A DNA stretch of 64,000 nucleotides from Bacillota bacterium (GTDB lineage Bacteria > Bacillota > Clostridia > Acetivibrionales > DSM-1351), in the NCBI GenBank assembly GCA_023460955.1, contig JAEWOH010000041.1, positions 1 to 64,000 of the forward strand, written 5' to 3'. Made by a program: the position numbers and the translations under genes. Each line of letters starts with the position of its first letter. The stretch's first letter is position 1. The notes under the pieces were generated by a model that worked only from the letters and a program-made list of their open reading frames with translations, was not told the DNA's origin and searched no databases. Shown piece by piece: positions 8,409 through 17,086 of this stretch.

Positions 8409-11120
8409 GTGCATATTCAAAGCATTTATTGCTTTCAAGGCAGAAATATATATAGTCATAAACCTGTAGTAAGAATGATTGTTGATATAGGAATATTTGA
8501 AGCAGGACCAACAAAGGATATACCCGGATTTAATAAAAGACTTCTGGAAAGTTTCCCCGAATTGGCCGAGCATACATGCGGAGTAGGATATCCGGGTGGT
8601 TTTGGCGAAAGGCTGATAGAGGGAACCTATATTGGACATGTAGCCGAACACTTGATAATCGAGCTCCAGAACAAGCTTGGCTACAATGTGAACCATGGAA
8701 AAACAAGACAAATTGGTACAACCTCAAAGTACTATATTATTTATGAATATATTAATGAAGCTCTTGCAGTTGAATGTGGCAAGAGGGCAATAGATATCCT
8801 CAAAGCGTTTGCCGAGGACAAGGAAATTAATATTAAAGGCATTTTGGACAATCTCAAAAAGTTATCTGCTGAGACTGACATGGGACCAAGCACAAAAGCC
8901 ATTTATAACGAGGCCATAAAAAGAGGTATACCTGTTGTAAGGCTTGGGAGCAGCAGTTTGCTGCGGTTGGGTTATGGAAAAGGTATTCGAACAATACAGG
9001 CATCACTCTCTGATAACTCAAGCTGTATCGCAGTAGATATAGTATCTGACAAGCAGCTTACAAAACGCATTTTAATGGATAATAATATACCGGTTCCCTA
9101 CGGTGTTGTGGCCGAGAGCTCAGAAGAGGCGTCGGAAGCCTGTCAGAAGGTCGGCTTTCCGCTGGTGCTAAAACCGCTGGACTCAAATCAGGGAAAGGGT
9201 GTTACGGTTAATATAACCTCTACCGAACAAATATCAGAGGCTTATGCAGAGGCTAAGAAGTATTCAAGAAAGGTTATAGTTGAAAGATATGTAGAGGGAA
9301 AGGACTACAGAGTACTTGTAGTTGGAGACCGCGTAAGCGCAGTGGCTGAGCGAAGGCCTCCTCGGATTGTGGGGGATGGAAAAAGTACTATTTTAGAGCT
9401 GGTACAGTTTGAGAACAACAATCCGCTTCGTGGCGAGGATCATGAAAAGCCTCTGACCTTTATAAAGCTTGATGATATATCAGCAAGATGCCTTCGGGCA
9501 CAAGGACTTACTGAAAAAAGCATTCCTCAAGAAGGTCAGCTTGTAATACTGAGACAGAATGGAAATATAAGCACAGGTGGTACAGCTCGGAACTGTACTG
9601 AGGATATTCACCCCAGGAATGCCGCTTATGCTGTAGCTGCTGCCCGTGCGGTTGGTCTTGATATTGCAGGGATTGACTTTTCAACAGACGATATATCCGT
9701 TCCAATTGATTTAAATGGAGGAGCTATCATAGAAGTAAATGCGGCACCCGGACTAAGAATGCATTTGCACCCCACCGAGGGTGAGCCTGTTAATGTAGCG
9801 GGGGATATCATAGACATGCTCTACCCTGACAAGAGCTGGTCTATACCTGTTGTAGCAATCACAGGAACAAACGGTAAAACAACGACTACAAGACTCATCC
9901 GCCACACACTTTCCCTTATGGGGCTGAACGTGGGAATGACCTGCACCAGCGGTATTTATGTGGGAAAGGAATGCATACAGAAGGGCGATAATACAGGCCC
10001 TGTAAGTGCTAATGTTGTTCTTACAAATAAAAAGGTCGAAGCTGCAGTATTGGAAACTGCACGAGGGGGAATTATCAGGAAAGGTTTGGGTTATGATCTG
10101 GCCGATGTTGCAGTCCTTGTAAATATAAGTGATGATCATCTTGGGATTGATGGAATCAACACTCTTGAAGACCTTGCTAAGACCAAGTCACTGGTAATTG
10201 AAGCAGTAAAACCGGAGGGATATGCAGTCCTTAATGCGGATGACGGAATGACGCCCTTTGTACTAAACAGGGTTAAAAGCAAAGTTATATTATTTGGAAG
10301 AACACTTTCTAATCCGCTGGTAAGAAAGCACTGCAAAAACCCTGAAAATATAGCTGTATATGTTAAAGAAAATTATGTCTGGGTATTTAAAAACGGGAAA
10401 AAAGAGCCGATTATAAGTCTTGAGGACATCCCAATAACCTATGGGGGTCTTGTAGACTGCAATATAGAAAACTCACTGGCTGCAATATCTGCATTGATAG
10501 GACTAGATGTGCCGATGGAAGCCATAAAGTGTGGAATGAGTTCCTTCAGGCCGACCGTTGAACTTAATCCAGGCAGGTTCAATATCTTTGATATGGGCTC
10601 ATTTCGGGTTATGATTGATTATAGCCATAACATAGCCGGCTATTCTGCTGTAATTAAGTTTATGCAGAAAATGAAAGCCAAAAGGCTTATTGGAATCATC
10701 GGAATGCCCGGCGATAGAATGGATTCAAATATGAAAGAGGTGGGTGAACTTTGCGCCGGGTCTTTTGATAAGATATATATTAAGGAAGATAAGGATTTAA
10801 GAGGGAGGAAGATCGGAGAAGTTGCTGAAATCTTTAAGAGCAGCATATTGGGTACGGGATATAAAAAAGAAAATATTGAGGTAATATTAAGCGAAACAGG
10901 AGCACTCGAAAAGGCAATGCTGGATGCCCAACCGGGAGATTTAATCGCACTGTTTTATGAGGAGTTTGATCCCGCTGTTCAGCTGATTACCAAATTTAAG
11001 AAAGAACAGGAAGAAGTAAATTTAGTTATTCAAAACAGTATTGATACCATCCAAGTTGAACCGGCTTTGTTGAAGAGGATAACAATTACGCCGGATATGG
11101 CGAATTTTAAAGAAATATAA
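8409..11120 (+). CDS. cphA: Cyanophycin synthetase
   Basis: CphA polymerises aspartate and arginine into cyanophycin without a ribosome, using two ATP-dependent sites. The 903-residue protein has the usual three parts: an N-terminal domain (about 1-160), an ATP-grasp domain (about 215-475, with VLKPLDSNQGKGVTV) that adds aspartate, and a Mur-ligase-like domain with the P-loop GTNGKTT at residues 486-492 that adds arginine. Length and domain order are typical. The start is GTG 8409 after an AGGAGGG site. Cyanophycin has been reported in several non-cyanobacteria and has been implicated in Clostridium perfringens spore assembly. A role here in nitrogen storage or sporulation is inference. Confidence 0.96.
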   Translation: MHIQSIYCFQGRNIYSHKPVVRMIVDIGIFEAGPTKDIPGFNKRLLESFPELAEHTCGVGYPGGFGERLIEGTYIGHVAEHLIIELQNKLGYNVNHGKTRQIGTTSKYYIIYEYINEALAVECGKRAIDILKAFAEDKEINIKGILDNLKKLSAETDMGPSTKAIYNEAIKRGIPVVRLGSSSLLRLGYGKGIRTIQASLSDNSSCIAVDIVSDKQLTKRILMDNNIPVPYGVVAESSEEASEACQKVGFPLVLKPLDSNQGKGVTVNITSTEQISEAYAEAKKYSRKVIVERYVEGKDYRVLVVGDRVSAVAERRPPRIVGDGKSTILELVQFENNNPLRGEDHEKPLTFIKLDDISARCLRAQGLTEKSIPQEGQLVILRQNGNISTGGTARNCTEDIHPRNAAYAVAAARAVGLDIAGIDFSTDDISVPIDLNGGAIIEVNAAPGLRMHLHPTEGEPVNVAGDIIDMLYPDKSWSIPVVAITGTNGKTTTTRLIRHTLSLMGLNVGMTCTSGIYVGKECIQKGDNTGPVSANVVLTNKKVEAAVLETARGGIIRKGLGYDLADVAVLVNISDDHLGIDGINTLEDLAKTKSLVIEAVKPEGYAVLNADDGMTPFVLNRVKSKVILFGRTLSNPLVRKHCKNPENIAVYVKENYVWVFKNGKKEPIISLEDIPITYGGLVDCNIENSLAAISALIGLDVPMEAIKCGMSSFRPTVELNPGRFNIFDMGSFRVMIDYSHNIAGYSAVIKFMQKMKAKRLIGIIGMPGDRMDSNMKEVGELCAGSFDKIYIKEDKDLRGRKIGEVAEIFKSSILGTGYKKENIEVILSETGALEKAMLDAQPGDLIALFYEEFDPAVQLITKFKKEQEEVNLVIQNSIDTIQVEPALLKRITITPDMANFKEI

Positions 11121-11136
11121 TATAATAAAAGATAAG

Positions 11137-11183
11137 TGGTTAGATGGTAATATAAGACTATTACCGTCTAATCATTTCTTATT
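11137..11183 (+). terminator. Terminator of the cyanophycin operon
   Basis: TGGTTAGATGGTAATA pairs with TATTACCGTCTAATCA (two G-U pairs) around a 6-nt loop and runs into a T-rich tail. Confidence 0.85.
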
Positions 11184-11217
11184 ATAAACATTTATCTGAA
11201 TTATTGTGGAGAGTGTC

Positions 11218-11859
11218 ATGGCAGAGGTCTATTATTATGTAAAAAGTGAAAGTTTAGCTAATATATTGGATTGTGGATTAAAACTGTCTGCTTGGTATGA
11301 CAGGGAAGTTGAAATAGCCGGAGAAAAGAAGATGTGCTTTTCAGGGCTTTTAAATCCAAAGGATAATCCCGGACTATATAGATCCTCCGAGTATACTTGT
11401 CTTAAGCTTCAAGTCAGTAATGAAAAGTGCTATATAGCTGATAGATTTTTGTATGAAAATGCTTTGGGAAGGGCTGCAGCTGATATGGAACTTTATAATA
11501 ATTCCATAGTGCCCATAGACAAGTACATATTTGGTAATTACAGACTTCCGGAATGTCTGATAACTACAACAATTCTTCCAGGGGAAGCTGCGGTTTTGGA
11601 CAAAAGAATGGATTCACCGGTTATTTATACAAATTCGGAAGAACTATACATAAACAATATTTTGCAGGATTTAAGAGAACGACTTGCAGAATCTGACGAT
11701 TTCCTTCTTTATTACTTTTTTGACAGAATAGCTGAAGAAGGCCTTGTGGAAAAATTTGCGGGTTCGAAAAATGAAACTGCGGTGTTTAAAACTACCGGCG
11801 GCAAAACTTACTGTATAAAGAAGCCCTTGGTTAATAATTTATTGGATATGGTTGATTAG
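11218..11859 (+). CDS. Conserved-looking protein of unknown function
   Basis: A 213-residue soluble protein beginning MAEVYYYVKSESLANILDC. I do not recognise it. The first 45 residues (a YVKSES..NIL..GLKLS pattern followed by a loop and a short substrate-like segment CFSGLLNPKDNP) resemble the start of ADP-ribosyltransferase-fold proteins of the RES/DarT kind, but no catalytic triad can be assigned. ATG 11218 has the ribosome site GTGGAGAG; an in-frame GTG at 11206 is less likely. It precedes birA by about 30 nt, so the two may be cotranscribed. Confidence 0.7.
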   Translation: MAEVYYYVKSESLANILDCGLKLSAWYDREVEIAGEKKMCFSGLLNPKDNPGLYRSSEYTCLKLQVSNEKCYIADRFLYENALGRAAADMELYNNSIVPIDKYIFGNYRLPECLITTTILPGEAAVLDKRMDSPVIYTNSEELYINNILQDLRERLAESDDFLLYYFFDRIAEEGLVEKFAGSKNETAVFKTTGGKTYCIKKPLVNNLLDMVD

Positions 11860-11888
11860 CAACTTAAAGTAACGAAATAAATAAGCAG

Positions 11889-12878
11889 GTGGAGCTATTG
11901 AAAGATATTATATTACATAAATTAAAAGAGAAAGAGGAATACATATCCGGCGAAGAATTAAGCCGTATTTTGGGTGTTTCTCGTACTGCCGTGTGGAAAC
12001 ATATAAATGAGTTGAGGAAGGAGGGCTATGTAATAGAGTCCTCTTCCAAAAAGGGTTACCGAATTAAAGGATTTCCCGACAGTATAGACGAGAGGGAGTT
12101 GTATATACCTGAAGAACAGCAAATTGGAAGACATTTCATTCATTTTGATGAAATAGATTCAACTAACAATTATGCTAAACAGATAGGGAATGAAGGCTGC
12201 CCTCATGGAACAGTTATTGCTGCGGAAAAACAGACCCTCGGCAGAGGGCGTGTTGGGAGGGCGTGGCAGTCTGATAGTAATCAGGGCTTATGGTTTTCTA
12301 TAGTGCTTAGACCTGAGCTTGAACCTGAAAAGGTTCAGATGGTAACATTAGCGGCATCGGTTGCGGTAATTGAAGGAATATACTCCTCAACCGGAAGCCC
12401 CTGCGGAATAAAATGGCCCAATGATATTATATTGAGTAATTGCAAGCTTGGAGGAATTCTTACTGAACTGAGTGCAGAACCAGGCCATGTAAATTATGTG
12501 GTGGTGGGGATAGGTATAAACGTAAATCAGACGCAGTTCGAATTTGACCAGGAGATTCAGACAAAAGCCACTTCTTTGAAAATGTATACAGGTCACAAGG
12601 TGTCAAGAGTGAAGCTCTTGGGAAGTATCCTTAGCAGTTTTGAGGAAATATACAAGCTGATGCTGGCTGGGAATACAGCTGAGATATTGGAAAGGTGGAG
12701 CAGGTATTCCGTTACCCTTGGCAGGGAAGTAAAGATAGTAGGCAGGGAGGAAGAATATATTGGAACTGCTCAAGCCGTTGCTTCCGACGGGAAACTTATT
12801 GTAAAATGTAAAGATGGAACGATTACAGAGGTGTCGGCGGGAGAGGTTCAGGTACGTGGTCTTCTGGGATATACCTGA
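11889..12878 (+). CDS. birA: Bifunctional biotin-protein ligase / biotin operon repressor
   Basis: BirA activates biotin to biotinyl-AMP and attaches it to carboxylase carrier proteins; the long form also represses biotin genes. The 329 residues show an N-terminal winged helix (about 1-65, with EELSRILGVSRTAVWKHINE), the central ligase domain with GRGRVGR at about 118-124 and KWPNDI, and a C-terminal beta-barrel domain. The start is uncertain: GTG 11889 sits inside the ribosome-site-like AGGTGGAG, and TTG 11898 gives a protein three residues shorter. No biotin synthesis genes are nearby. Confidence 0.93.
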   Translation: MELLKDIILHKLKEKEEYISGEELSRILGVSRTAVWKHINELRKEGYVIESSSKKGYRIKGFPDSIDERELYIPEEQQIGRHFIHFDEIDSTNNYAKQIGNEGCPHGTVIAAEKQTLGRGRVGRAWQSDSNQGLWFSIVLRPELEPEKVQMVTLAASVAVIEGIYSSTGSPCGIKWPNDIILSNCKLGGILTELSAEPGHVNYVVVGIGINVNQTQFEFDQEIQTKATSLKMYTGHKVSRVKLLGSILSSFEEIYKLMLAGNTAEILERWSRYSVTLGREVKIVGREEEYIGTAQAVASDGKLIVKCKDGTITEVSAGEVQVRGLLGYT

Positions 12879-12984
12879 GGATTCGGTTCAAATATATTGT
12901 TCAAATGTATGAACATGTGCTATGATATCAAAAGTAGAGTATAAAAATATATTCAGCTGTAAGAAAGCTTAGGAGGAATAATAA

Positions 12985-13473
12985 GTGGTTAAGAAAAATG
13001 ATTACCCAAGAAAGAATTTTTCAAAGGATGGAGTTCAGTCTGGCGAGACTCCTGGTCAAAACAATCAGCCGAAATCCTTTCAGAAGGATTCTCCCGATGG
13101 ATCTCACAGGGAAAACCATATAAGAAACAACAGACCTCCTAGAGATAATCAGCAAAGGGATATGCAGAGAAGAGAAAACCGTGACAATCAGGGCAGGGAT
13201 AATTCAACAAGAGAAAACAACCAGAACTCACATAAGGAAAACTTTCAGAGAAATTACCATAGAGACAACAGAGATTACAGAGACAACAGAGATAACCAAA
13301 ACAGGGAAGCGGCCCGCGAAAACAGGGAACCCTCAAGACAGCACTTCCAAAGACCTCCTATAAAGCCCCGTGCCGAGGAAACAGTTGAGGATATAGTTGC
13401 TGATATATCTCGAATTGAGAAGGAAATTGAATTGGAATTGAAAGAGATTAGAAGCATGAGGCTTGGAGTATAG
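12985..13473 (+). CDS. Disordered Asn/Arg-rich protein between birA and coaX
   Basis: A 162-residue protein of very low complexity. Residues about 20-120 are mostly Asn, Arg, Asp, Gln and Glu in motifs such as RDNRDYRDNRDN. The C-terminal 30 residues (from VEDIVADISRIEKEIELELK) form a short predicted helix. The start is GTG 12985 after AGGAGG, 18 nt before coaX, so it is expressed and coupled to coaX. The charged repeat pattern is typical of RNA-binding or ribosome-associated tails. No function is known to me. Despite the low complexity, the ribosome site and tight spacing support a real gene. Confidence 0.75.
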   Translation: MVKKNDYPRKNFSKDGVQSGETPGQNNQPKSFQKDSPDGSHRENHIRNNRPPRDNQQRDMQRRENRDNQGRDNSTRENNQNSHKENFQRNYHRDNRDYRDNRDNQNREAARENREPSRQHFQRPPIKPRAEETVEDIVADISRIEKEIELELKEIRSMRLGV

Positions 13474-13491
13474 CCACGGCGGAGGAAAGAA

Positions 13492-14262
13492 ATGATATTA
13501 GTAATAGATGTTGGTAATACACATATTGTATTAGGCGTTTATGAAAAAAATGAACTTCTTGCCAACTGGAGACTTAGCACAGACAAAGAGAGAACAGCTG
13601 ATGAGCTCGGTATGTTCCTGCGCAGTTTATTTGAGCATGCAGGATTGACACCCCATAAACTCGAAGCAGTTGTTGTTGCGTCTGTCGTACCGCCCATTAT
13701 GTATACATTAGAACACGCTATAAGAAAATACTTTAAGCTGGAACCTATGATAATTGGTCCTGGAACAAAAACAGGTATAAATATCCGCTACCAGAATCCA
13801 AAGGAAGTGGGTGCAGATAAAATAGTTAATGCTGTTGCCGGCTATGAACTGTATGGAGGTCCATTGGTAATAGTAGATCTTGGAACCGCCACAACTTTTT
13901 GCGCTGTCTCGCCAAAAGGAGAATATCTTGGAGGCGTAATCTGTCCAGGGATAAAAATCAGTTTGGAGGCGTTGTTCCAAAAGGCCGCCAAACTACCAAG
14001 AATAGACCTAGTAAAGCCCGATAGTGTAATAGGTAAGAACTCCGAGTCCAGCATGCAGTCCGGGATATTTTACGGATATATCGGTCAGGTGGATTATATA
14101 GTTAAACGGATTAAACAGGAAATGCAGGAGGACAGCGTAAAGGTTATAGCAACAGGCGGCCTTGCCAGGTTTATTGCTGAGGAATCAAGGACGATTAATC
14201 ATGTAAATCCTACCTTAACGCTTGAAGGCATTAGAATAGTTTATGAAAGAAATAAGAATTAA
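13492..14262 (+). CDS. coaX: Type III pantothenate kinase
   Basis: CoaX phosphorylates pantothenate in the first step of coenzyme A synthesis and, unlike CoaA, is not inhibited by CoA. The 256-residue ASKHA-fold protein has the N-terminal phosphate motif LVIDVGNTHIVLGVY, the GADKIVNAVAGYELYGGPL segment with catalytic Asp, and the DLGTATTF and ATGGLA nucleotide motifs. ATG 13492 follows CGGAGGA. It is the last gene before a clear terminator. Confidence 0.96.
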   Translation: MILVIDVGNTHIVLGVYEKNELLANWRLSTDKERTADELGMFLRSLFEHAGLTPHKLEAVVVASVVPPIMYTLEHAIRKYFKLEPMIIGPGTKTGINIRYQNPKEVGADKIVNAVAGYELYGGPLVIVDLGTATTFCAVSPKGEYLGGVICPGIKISLEALFQKAAKLPRIDLVKPDSVIGKNSESSMQSGIFYGYIGQVDYIVKRIKQEMQEDSVKVIATGGLARFIAEESRTINHVNPTLTLEGIRIVYERNKN

Positions 14263-14319
14263 CTTGATTAGAGTTCAAGTAAAAGCAAGCATATATTTTA
14301 TAATCTTATAGACATTATG

Positions 14320-14347
14320 AAAAGATGGGAGACCATCTTTTTTGTTT
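14320..14347 (+). terminator. Terminator after coaX
   Basis: AAAAGATGG-GAGA-CCATCTTTT, a GNRA-like tetraloop on a 9-bp stem, followed by more Ts. Confidence 0.9.
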
Positions 14348-14634
14348 TACGATTTTTTTTTAACAAAGTTATATTTATTCATCTTGTTAAAAAATACTCA
14401 ATCTAATCGCAAACCTGCATGGGTTGCATAACTTTGGCTCTGGAAGAAAACATTGTATACAAACTGATTAAAAATGCATAATAATTAAAGATTAAGCTAC
14501 AATACTAAATGTAATTTAAAAAATTAGCGAATTTTGCTAATAAAATAAATTAAAATCAAATTATTTATGTTTGTAACTTAATACAAGTTGTGTTACGCTA
14601 ATAGCAATTGCGAAAAAAATGGAGGGAATTTTGT
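14348..14634 (+). promoter_or_regulatory. AT-rich upstream region of malate dehydrogenase
   Basis: About 290 bp with no gene. It is very AT-rich except around 14415-14430. A degenerate palindrome TTGTAACTTAATACAA lies at about 14572-14587 and could be a weak Rex-like site, but it matches much less well than the one at 15634. No promoter can be assigned with confidence. The region ends in the ribosome site TGGAGGG before ATG 14635. Confidence 0.4.
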
Positions 14635-15567
14635 ATGGCATATAAAGTAGCTATAATTGGCGCGGGATTCGTTGGTGCATCAGCAGCATATGCGATGTCT
14701 ATTAACAATTTGGTATCTGAGTTGGTTTTAATTGATGTAAACAAGGAAAAGGCTTACGGAGAAGCTCTTGACATTAGTCACGGCTTATCTTTTGCAGGTC
14801 ATATGAAGGTTTATTCAGGAGAATATTCTGATATTAAGGACAGCGATGTAATTGTTATAACAGCAGGAGCTGCAAGAAAACCAGGCGAGACAAGACTTGA
14901 TCTTGCTAAGAAAAACGCTTCAATCATGAAGAGCATTGTTACTGAAGTTATGAAGCACTATAACAGAGGAACAATAGTAAGTGTATCAAACCCAGTTGAC
15001 GTTTTGGCATATATGACTCAGAAGTGGTCAGGTCTGCCTGCAAACAAAGTTATTGGATCAGGTACTGTTCTTGACAGTGCAAGATTCAGAACACATATCA
15101 GCCAAGCATTGAACGTTGACATAGCAAACGTACATGGTTATATCATCGGTGAACACGGTGATTCACAGCTTCCTTTATGGAGTGCAACTCACATAGCTGG
15201 AACACAGTTCGATGAATATATTCAGGCAAACGGCTTAAATATTGATAAAGATGCTTTATTCGCTGAAGTTAAACAAGCAGGTGCAACTATTATCAAGAAT
15301 AAGGGAGCAACTTACTACGGTATAGCTCTTTCAATAAACAGAATAGTTGAATCAATACTTAAGGATTTCAATACAATCATGCCGGTTGGTACAGTTCTTG
15401 ACGGACAGTATGGACTTAAGGATGTGCTTGTAAATATTCCAACAATAGTTGGAGCAAACGGTGCTGAAAAAGTTCTTGAATTAAAGATCACTGATAAAGA
15501 ACTTGAACTTCTCAAGCATTCAGCTGAACAAGTAAGAGCTGTTATCAACGAAGTTAAAGACATCTAA
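14635..15567 (+). CDS. mdh: NAD-dependent malate dehydrogenase of the lactate-dehydrogenase-like family
   Basis: The 310-residue Rossmann protein starts MAYKVAIIGAGFVGASAAYA. The catalytic histidine is His174 in GEHGDS and the substrate arginines are in PGETRLDL and around SARFRTHI. The residue that sets substrate choice, glutamine in true L-lactate dehydrogenases (GANQKPGE), is Arg81 here (GAARKPGE). Arginine at that place is the malate dehydrogenase signature, so malate is the likely substrate even though overall similarity is to LDH. The malic enzyme gene follows, as in C. thermocellum and C. cellulolyticum, where the pair forms the malate shunt. ATG 14635 has the GGAGGG site; a TTG at 14608 is spurious. 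Confidence 0.88.
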   Translation: MAYKVAIIGAGFVGASAAYAMSINNLVSELVLIDVNKEKAYGEALDISHGLSFAGHMKVYSGEYSDIKDSDVIVITAGAARKPGETRLDLAKKNASIMKSIVTEVMKHYNRGTIVSVSNPVDVLAYMTQKWSGLPANKVIGSGTVLDSARFRTHISQALNVDIANVHGYIIGEHGDSQLPLWSATHIAGTQFDEYIQANGLNIDKDALFAEVKQAGATIIKNKGATYYGIALSINRIVESILKDFNTIMPVGTVLDGQYGLKDVLVNIPTIVGANGAEKVLELKITDKELELLKHSAEQVRAVINEVKDI

Positions 15568-15633
15568 TAGGCTGTTTATAGAAACAGTTTTTAGATAAGC
15601 GGTAAAATTTTCACTGAAATATAAAAAAATGAG

Positions 15634-15662
15634 TTGTGAAAGTTTTCACAATAGTGTAGAAT
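15634..15662 (+). promoter_or_regulatory. Predicted promoter of malic enzyme with an overlapping Rex-type operator
   Basis: TTGTGAAAGTTTTCACAA at 15634-15651 is a perfect 7-4-7 palindrome and fits the Rex consensus TTGTGAA-N4-TTCACAA. Its first six bases (TTGTGA) also form a -35 box, with TAGAAT at 15657-15662 as -10 and a 17-bp spacer. A repressor bound here would block RNA polymerase. Rex responds to the NADH/NAD+ ratio. The rex gene is not in this window. Confidence 0.75.
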
Positions 15663-15675
15663 TAATTTAGAACTA

Positions 15676-15754
15676 ATAAGGAACAGATAAATGATACCCC
15701 TAAGTATTATTTGTTTGTTCCTTATAAAGCATAATAAAGAACGTTCCGTTCTTT
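15676..15754 (+). other. Two hairpins in the malic enzyme leader
   Basis: ATAAGGAACA (15676-15685) pairs with TGTTCCTTAT (15716-15725). AAAGAACG (15736-15743) pairs with CGTTCTTT (15747-15754) around a 3-nt loop, followed by AAAAATCTTT. Neither has a strong T tail. They may stabilise the mRNA or end mdh transcripts. Confidence 0.45.
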
Positions 15755-15855
15755 AAAAATCTTTAACTGTATTCTGATGTAAATCAAGTACCGTATAAGG
15801 ATTTAAAGAAGTTAGAAACACAAGAATAAAAAATAAACGTTTGGAGGATTAGAAA

Positions 15856-17031
15856 ATGGGAACTATTTATGAAGATTCACTTAAGGCACACGAAGAGTGG
15901 GCAGGAAAAATAGAAGTAATCTGCAAGGCTCCATTAAAGGATAAGAGAGATCTTTCATTAGCTTATTCACCTGGAGTTGCTCAACCTTGTCTCGAAATAC
16001 AGAAGGATGTTGAGAATTCATACAAGTACACCAGAAGACACAACATGGTAGCTGTTATAACTGACGGTACAGCTGTTCTTGGTTTAGGTGATATCGGACC
16101 TGAAGCAGGTATGCCTGTTATGGAAGGTAAGTGCTGTTTGTTCAAAACTTTCGGCGATGTTGATGCATTCCCACTTTGTATCAAATCAAAGGACGTTGAT
16201 ACAATAGTTGAAACTGTTAAGTTGCTCGAAGGCAGCTTTGGTGGTGTAAACCTCGAAGATATAGCTGCTCCAAGATGCTTCGAAATAGAAGAAAGATTGA
16301 AGAAGGAAACTAATATTCCAATATTCCATGATGACCAGCACGGTACTGCAATTGTAACCGCAGCCGGTCTTATCAACGCATTAAAGGTTGTTAACAAGAA
16401 GATGGAAGATATCTCAATAGTTGTTAATGGTGCAGGTGCTGCCGCTATAGCTATTACAAAGCTTCTCTTCTCAATGGGTCTCAGAAAAGTAGTTCTCTGC
16501 GATACCAAGGGTGTTATCTATGAAGGCAGAGACAACCTCAACCCAATAAAGGCTGAAATGGCTAAGATTACAAACCTCGAAGGCAAGAGAGGTTCATTAA
16601 AGGATGTTATGGTTGGAGCTGACGTATTCATAGGAGTTTCAGCAGCTAACCAGGTTACTAAGGAAATGGTTAAGTCAATGGCAAAAGATCCAATAATCTT
16701 TGCTCAAGCTAACCCAACACCTGAAATTATGCCTGAAGATGCTCTTGAAGCTGGTGCTGCTGTTGTTGGAACAGGCCGTTCAGACTATCCAAACCAGGTT
16801 AATAACGTACTTGCATTCCCAGGTATCTTCAGAGGTACTTTTGATGTAGGCGCTCGTGAAATAAATGATGAAATGAAGATTGCTGCTGCTTATGCAATAG
16901 CTGGTCTTGTTGGCGATGCAGAAAGAAATGCAGAATATGTAATCCCAGCTCCATTTGATCCTAGAGTAGCTAAGGAAGTTGCAGCAGCAGTTGCTGAGGC
17001 AGCTAGAAAGACTGGAGTAGCACGTAGATAA
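15856..17031 (+). CDS. NAD(P)-dependent malic enzyme
   Basis: Oxidatively decarboxylates malate to pyruvate and CO2. The 391-residue protein is the short bacterial form without a phosphotransacetylase extension. It has the catalytic tyrosine region LAYSPGVAQPC, the lysine region VITDGTAVLGLGDIG, the metal/substrate segment IFHDDQHGTA and a second Rossmann motif VVNGAGAAAIAI. ATG 15856 follows TTGGAGG. With the upstream malate dehydrogenase it would convert oxaloacetate to pyruvate while exchanging NADH for NAD(P)H, bypassing pyruvate kinase. Codons are strongly biased to a small set, consistent with high expression. Confidence 0.95.
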   Translation: MGTIYEDSLKAHEEWAGKIEVICKAPLKDKRDLSLAYSPGVAQPCLEIQKDVENSYKYTRRHNMVAVITDGTAVLGLGDIGPEAGMPVMEGKCCLFKTFGDVDAFPLCIKSKDVDTIVETVKLLEGSFGGVNLEDIAAPRCFEIEERLKKETNIPIFHDDQHGTAIVTAAGLINALKVVNKKMEDISIVVNGAGAAAIAITKLLFSMGLRKVVLCDTKGVIYEGRDNLNPIKAEMAKITNLEGKRGSLKDVMVGADVFIGVSAANQVTKEMVKSMAKDPIIFAQANPTPEIMPEDALEAGAAVVGTGRSDYPNQVNNVLAFPGIFRGTFDVGAREINDEMKIAAAYAIAGLVGDAERNAEYVIPAPFDPRVAKEVAAAVAEAARKTGVARR

Positions 17032-17047
17032 TTTTTATATGATATAT

Positions 17048-17085
17048 AAAAACACCAGCCGGTAACGAACCGACTGGTGTTTTTC
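17048..17085. terminator. Bidirectional terminator between malic enzyme and AraC gene
   Basis: AAAAACACCAG(C)CGGT pairs with ACCG(A)CTGGTGTTTTT around AACGA. The A run on one side and T run on the other let it end transcripts from both directions. Confidence 0.9.
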
Positions 17086-17086
17086 C

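Noticed and set aside
14635..15567. Call as L-lactate dehydrogenase
   Set aside because: The specificity residue is Arg, not Gln, and malic enzyme is adjacent, so malate dehydrogenase is better supported.
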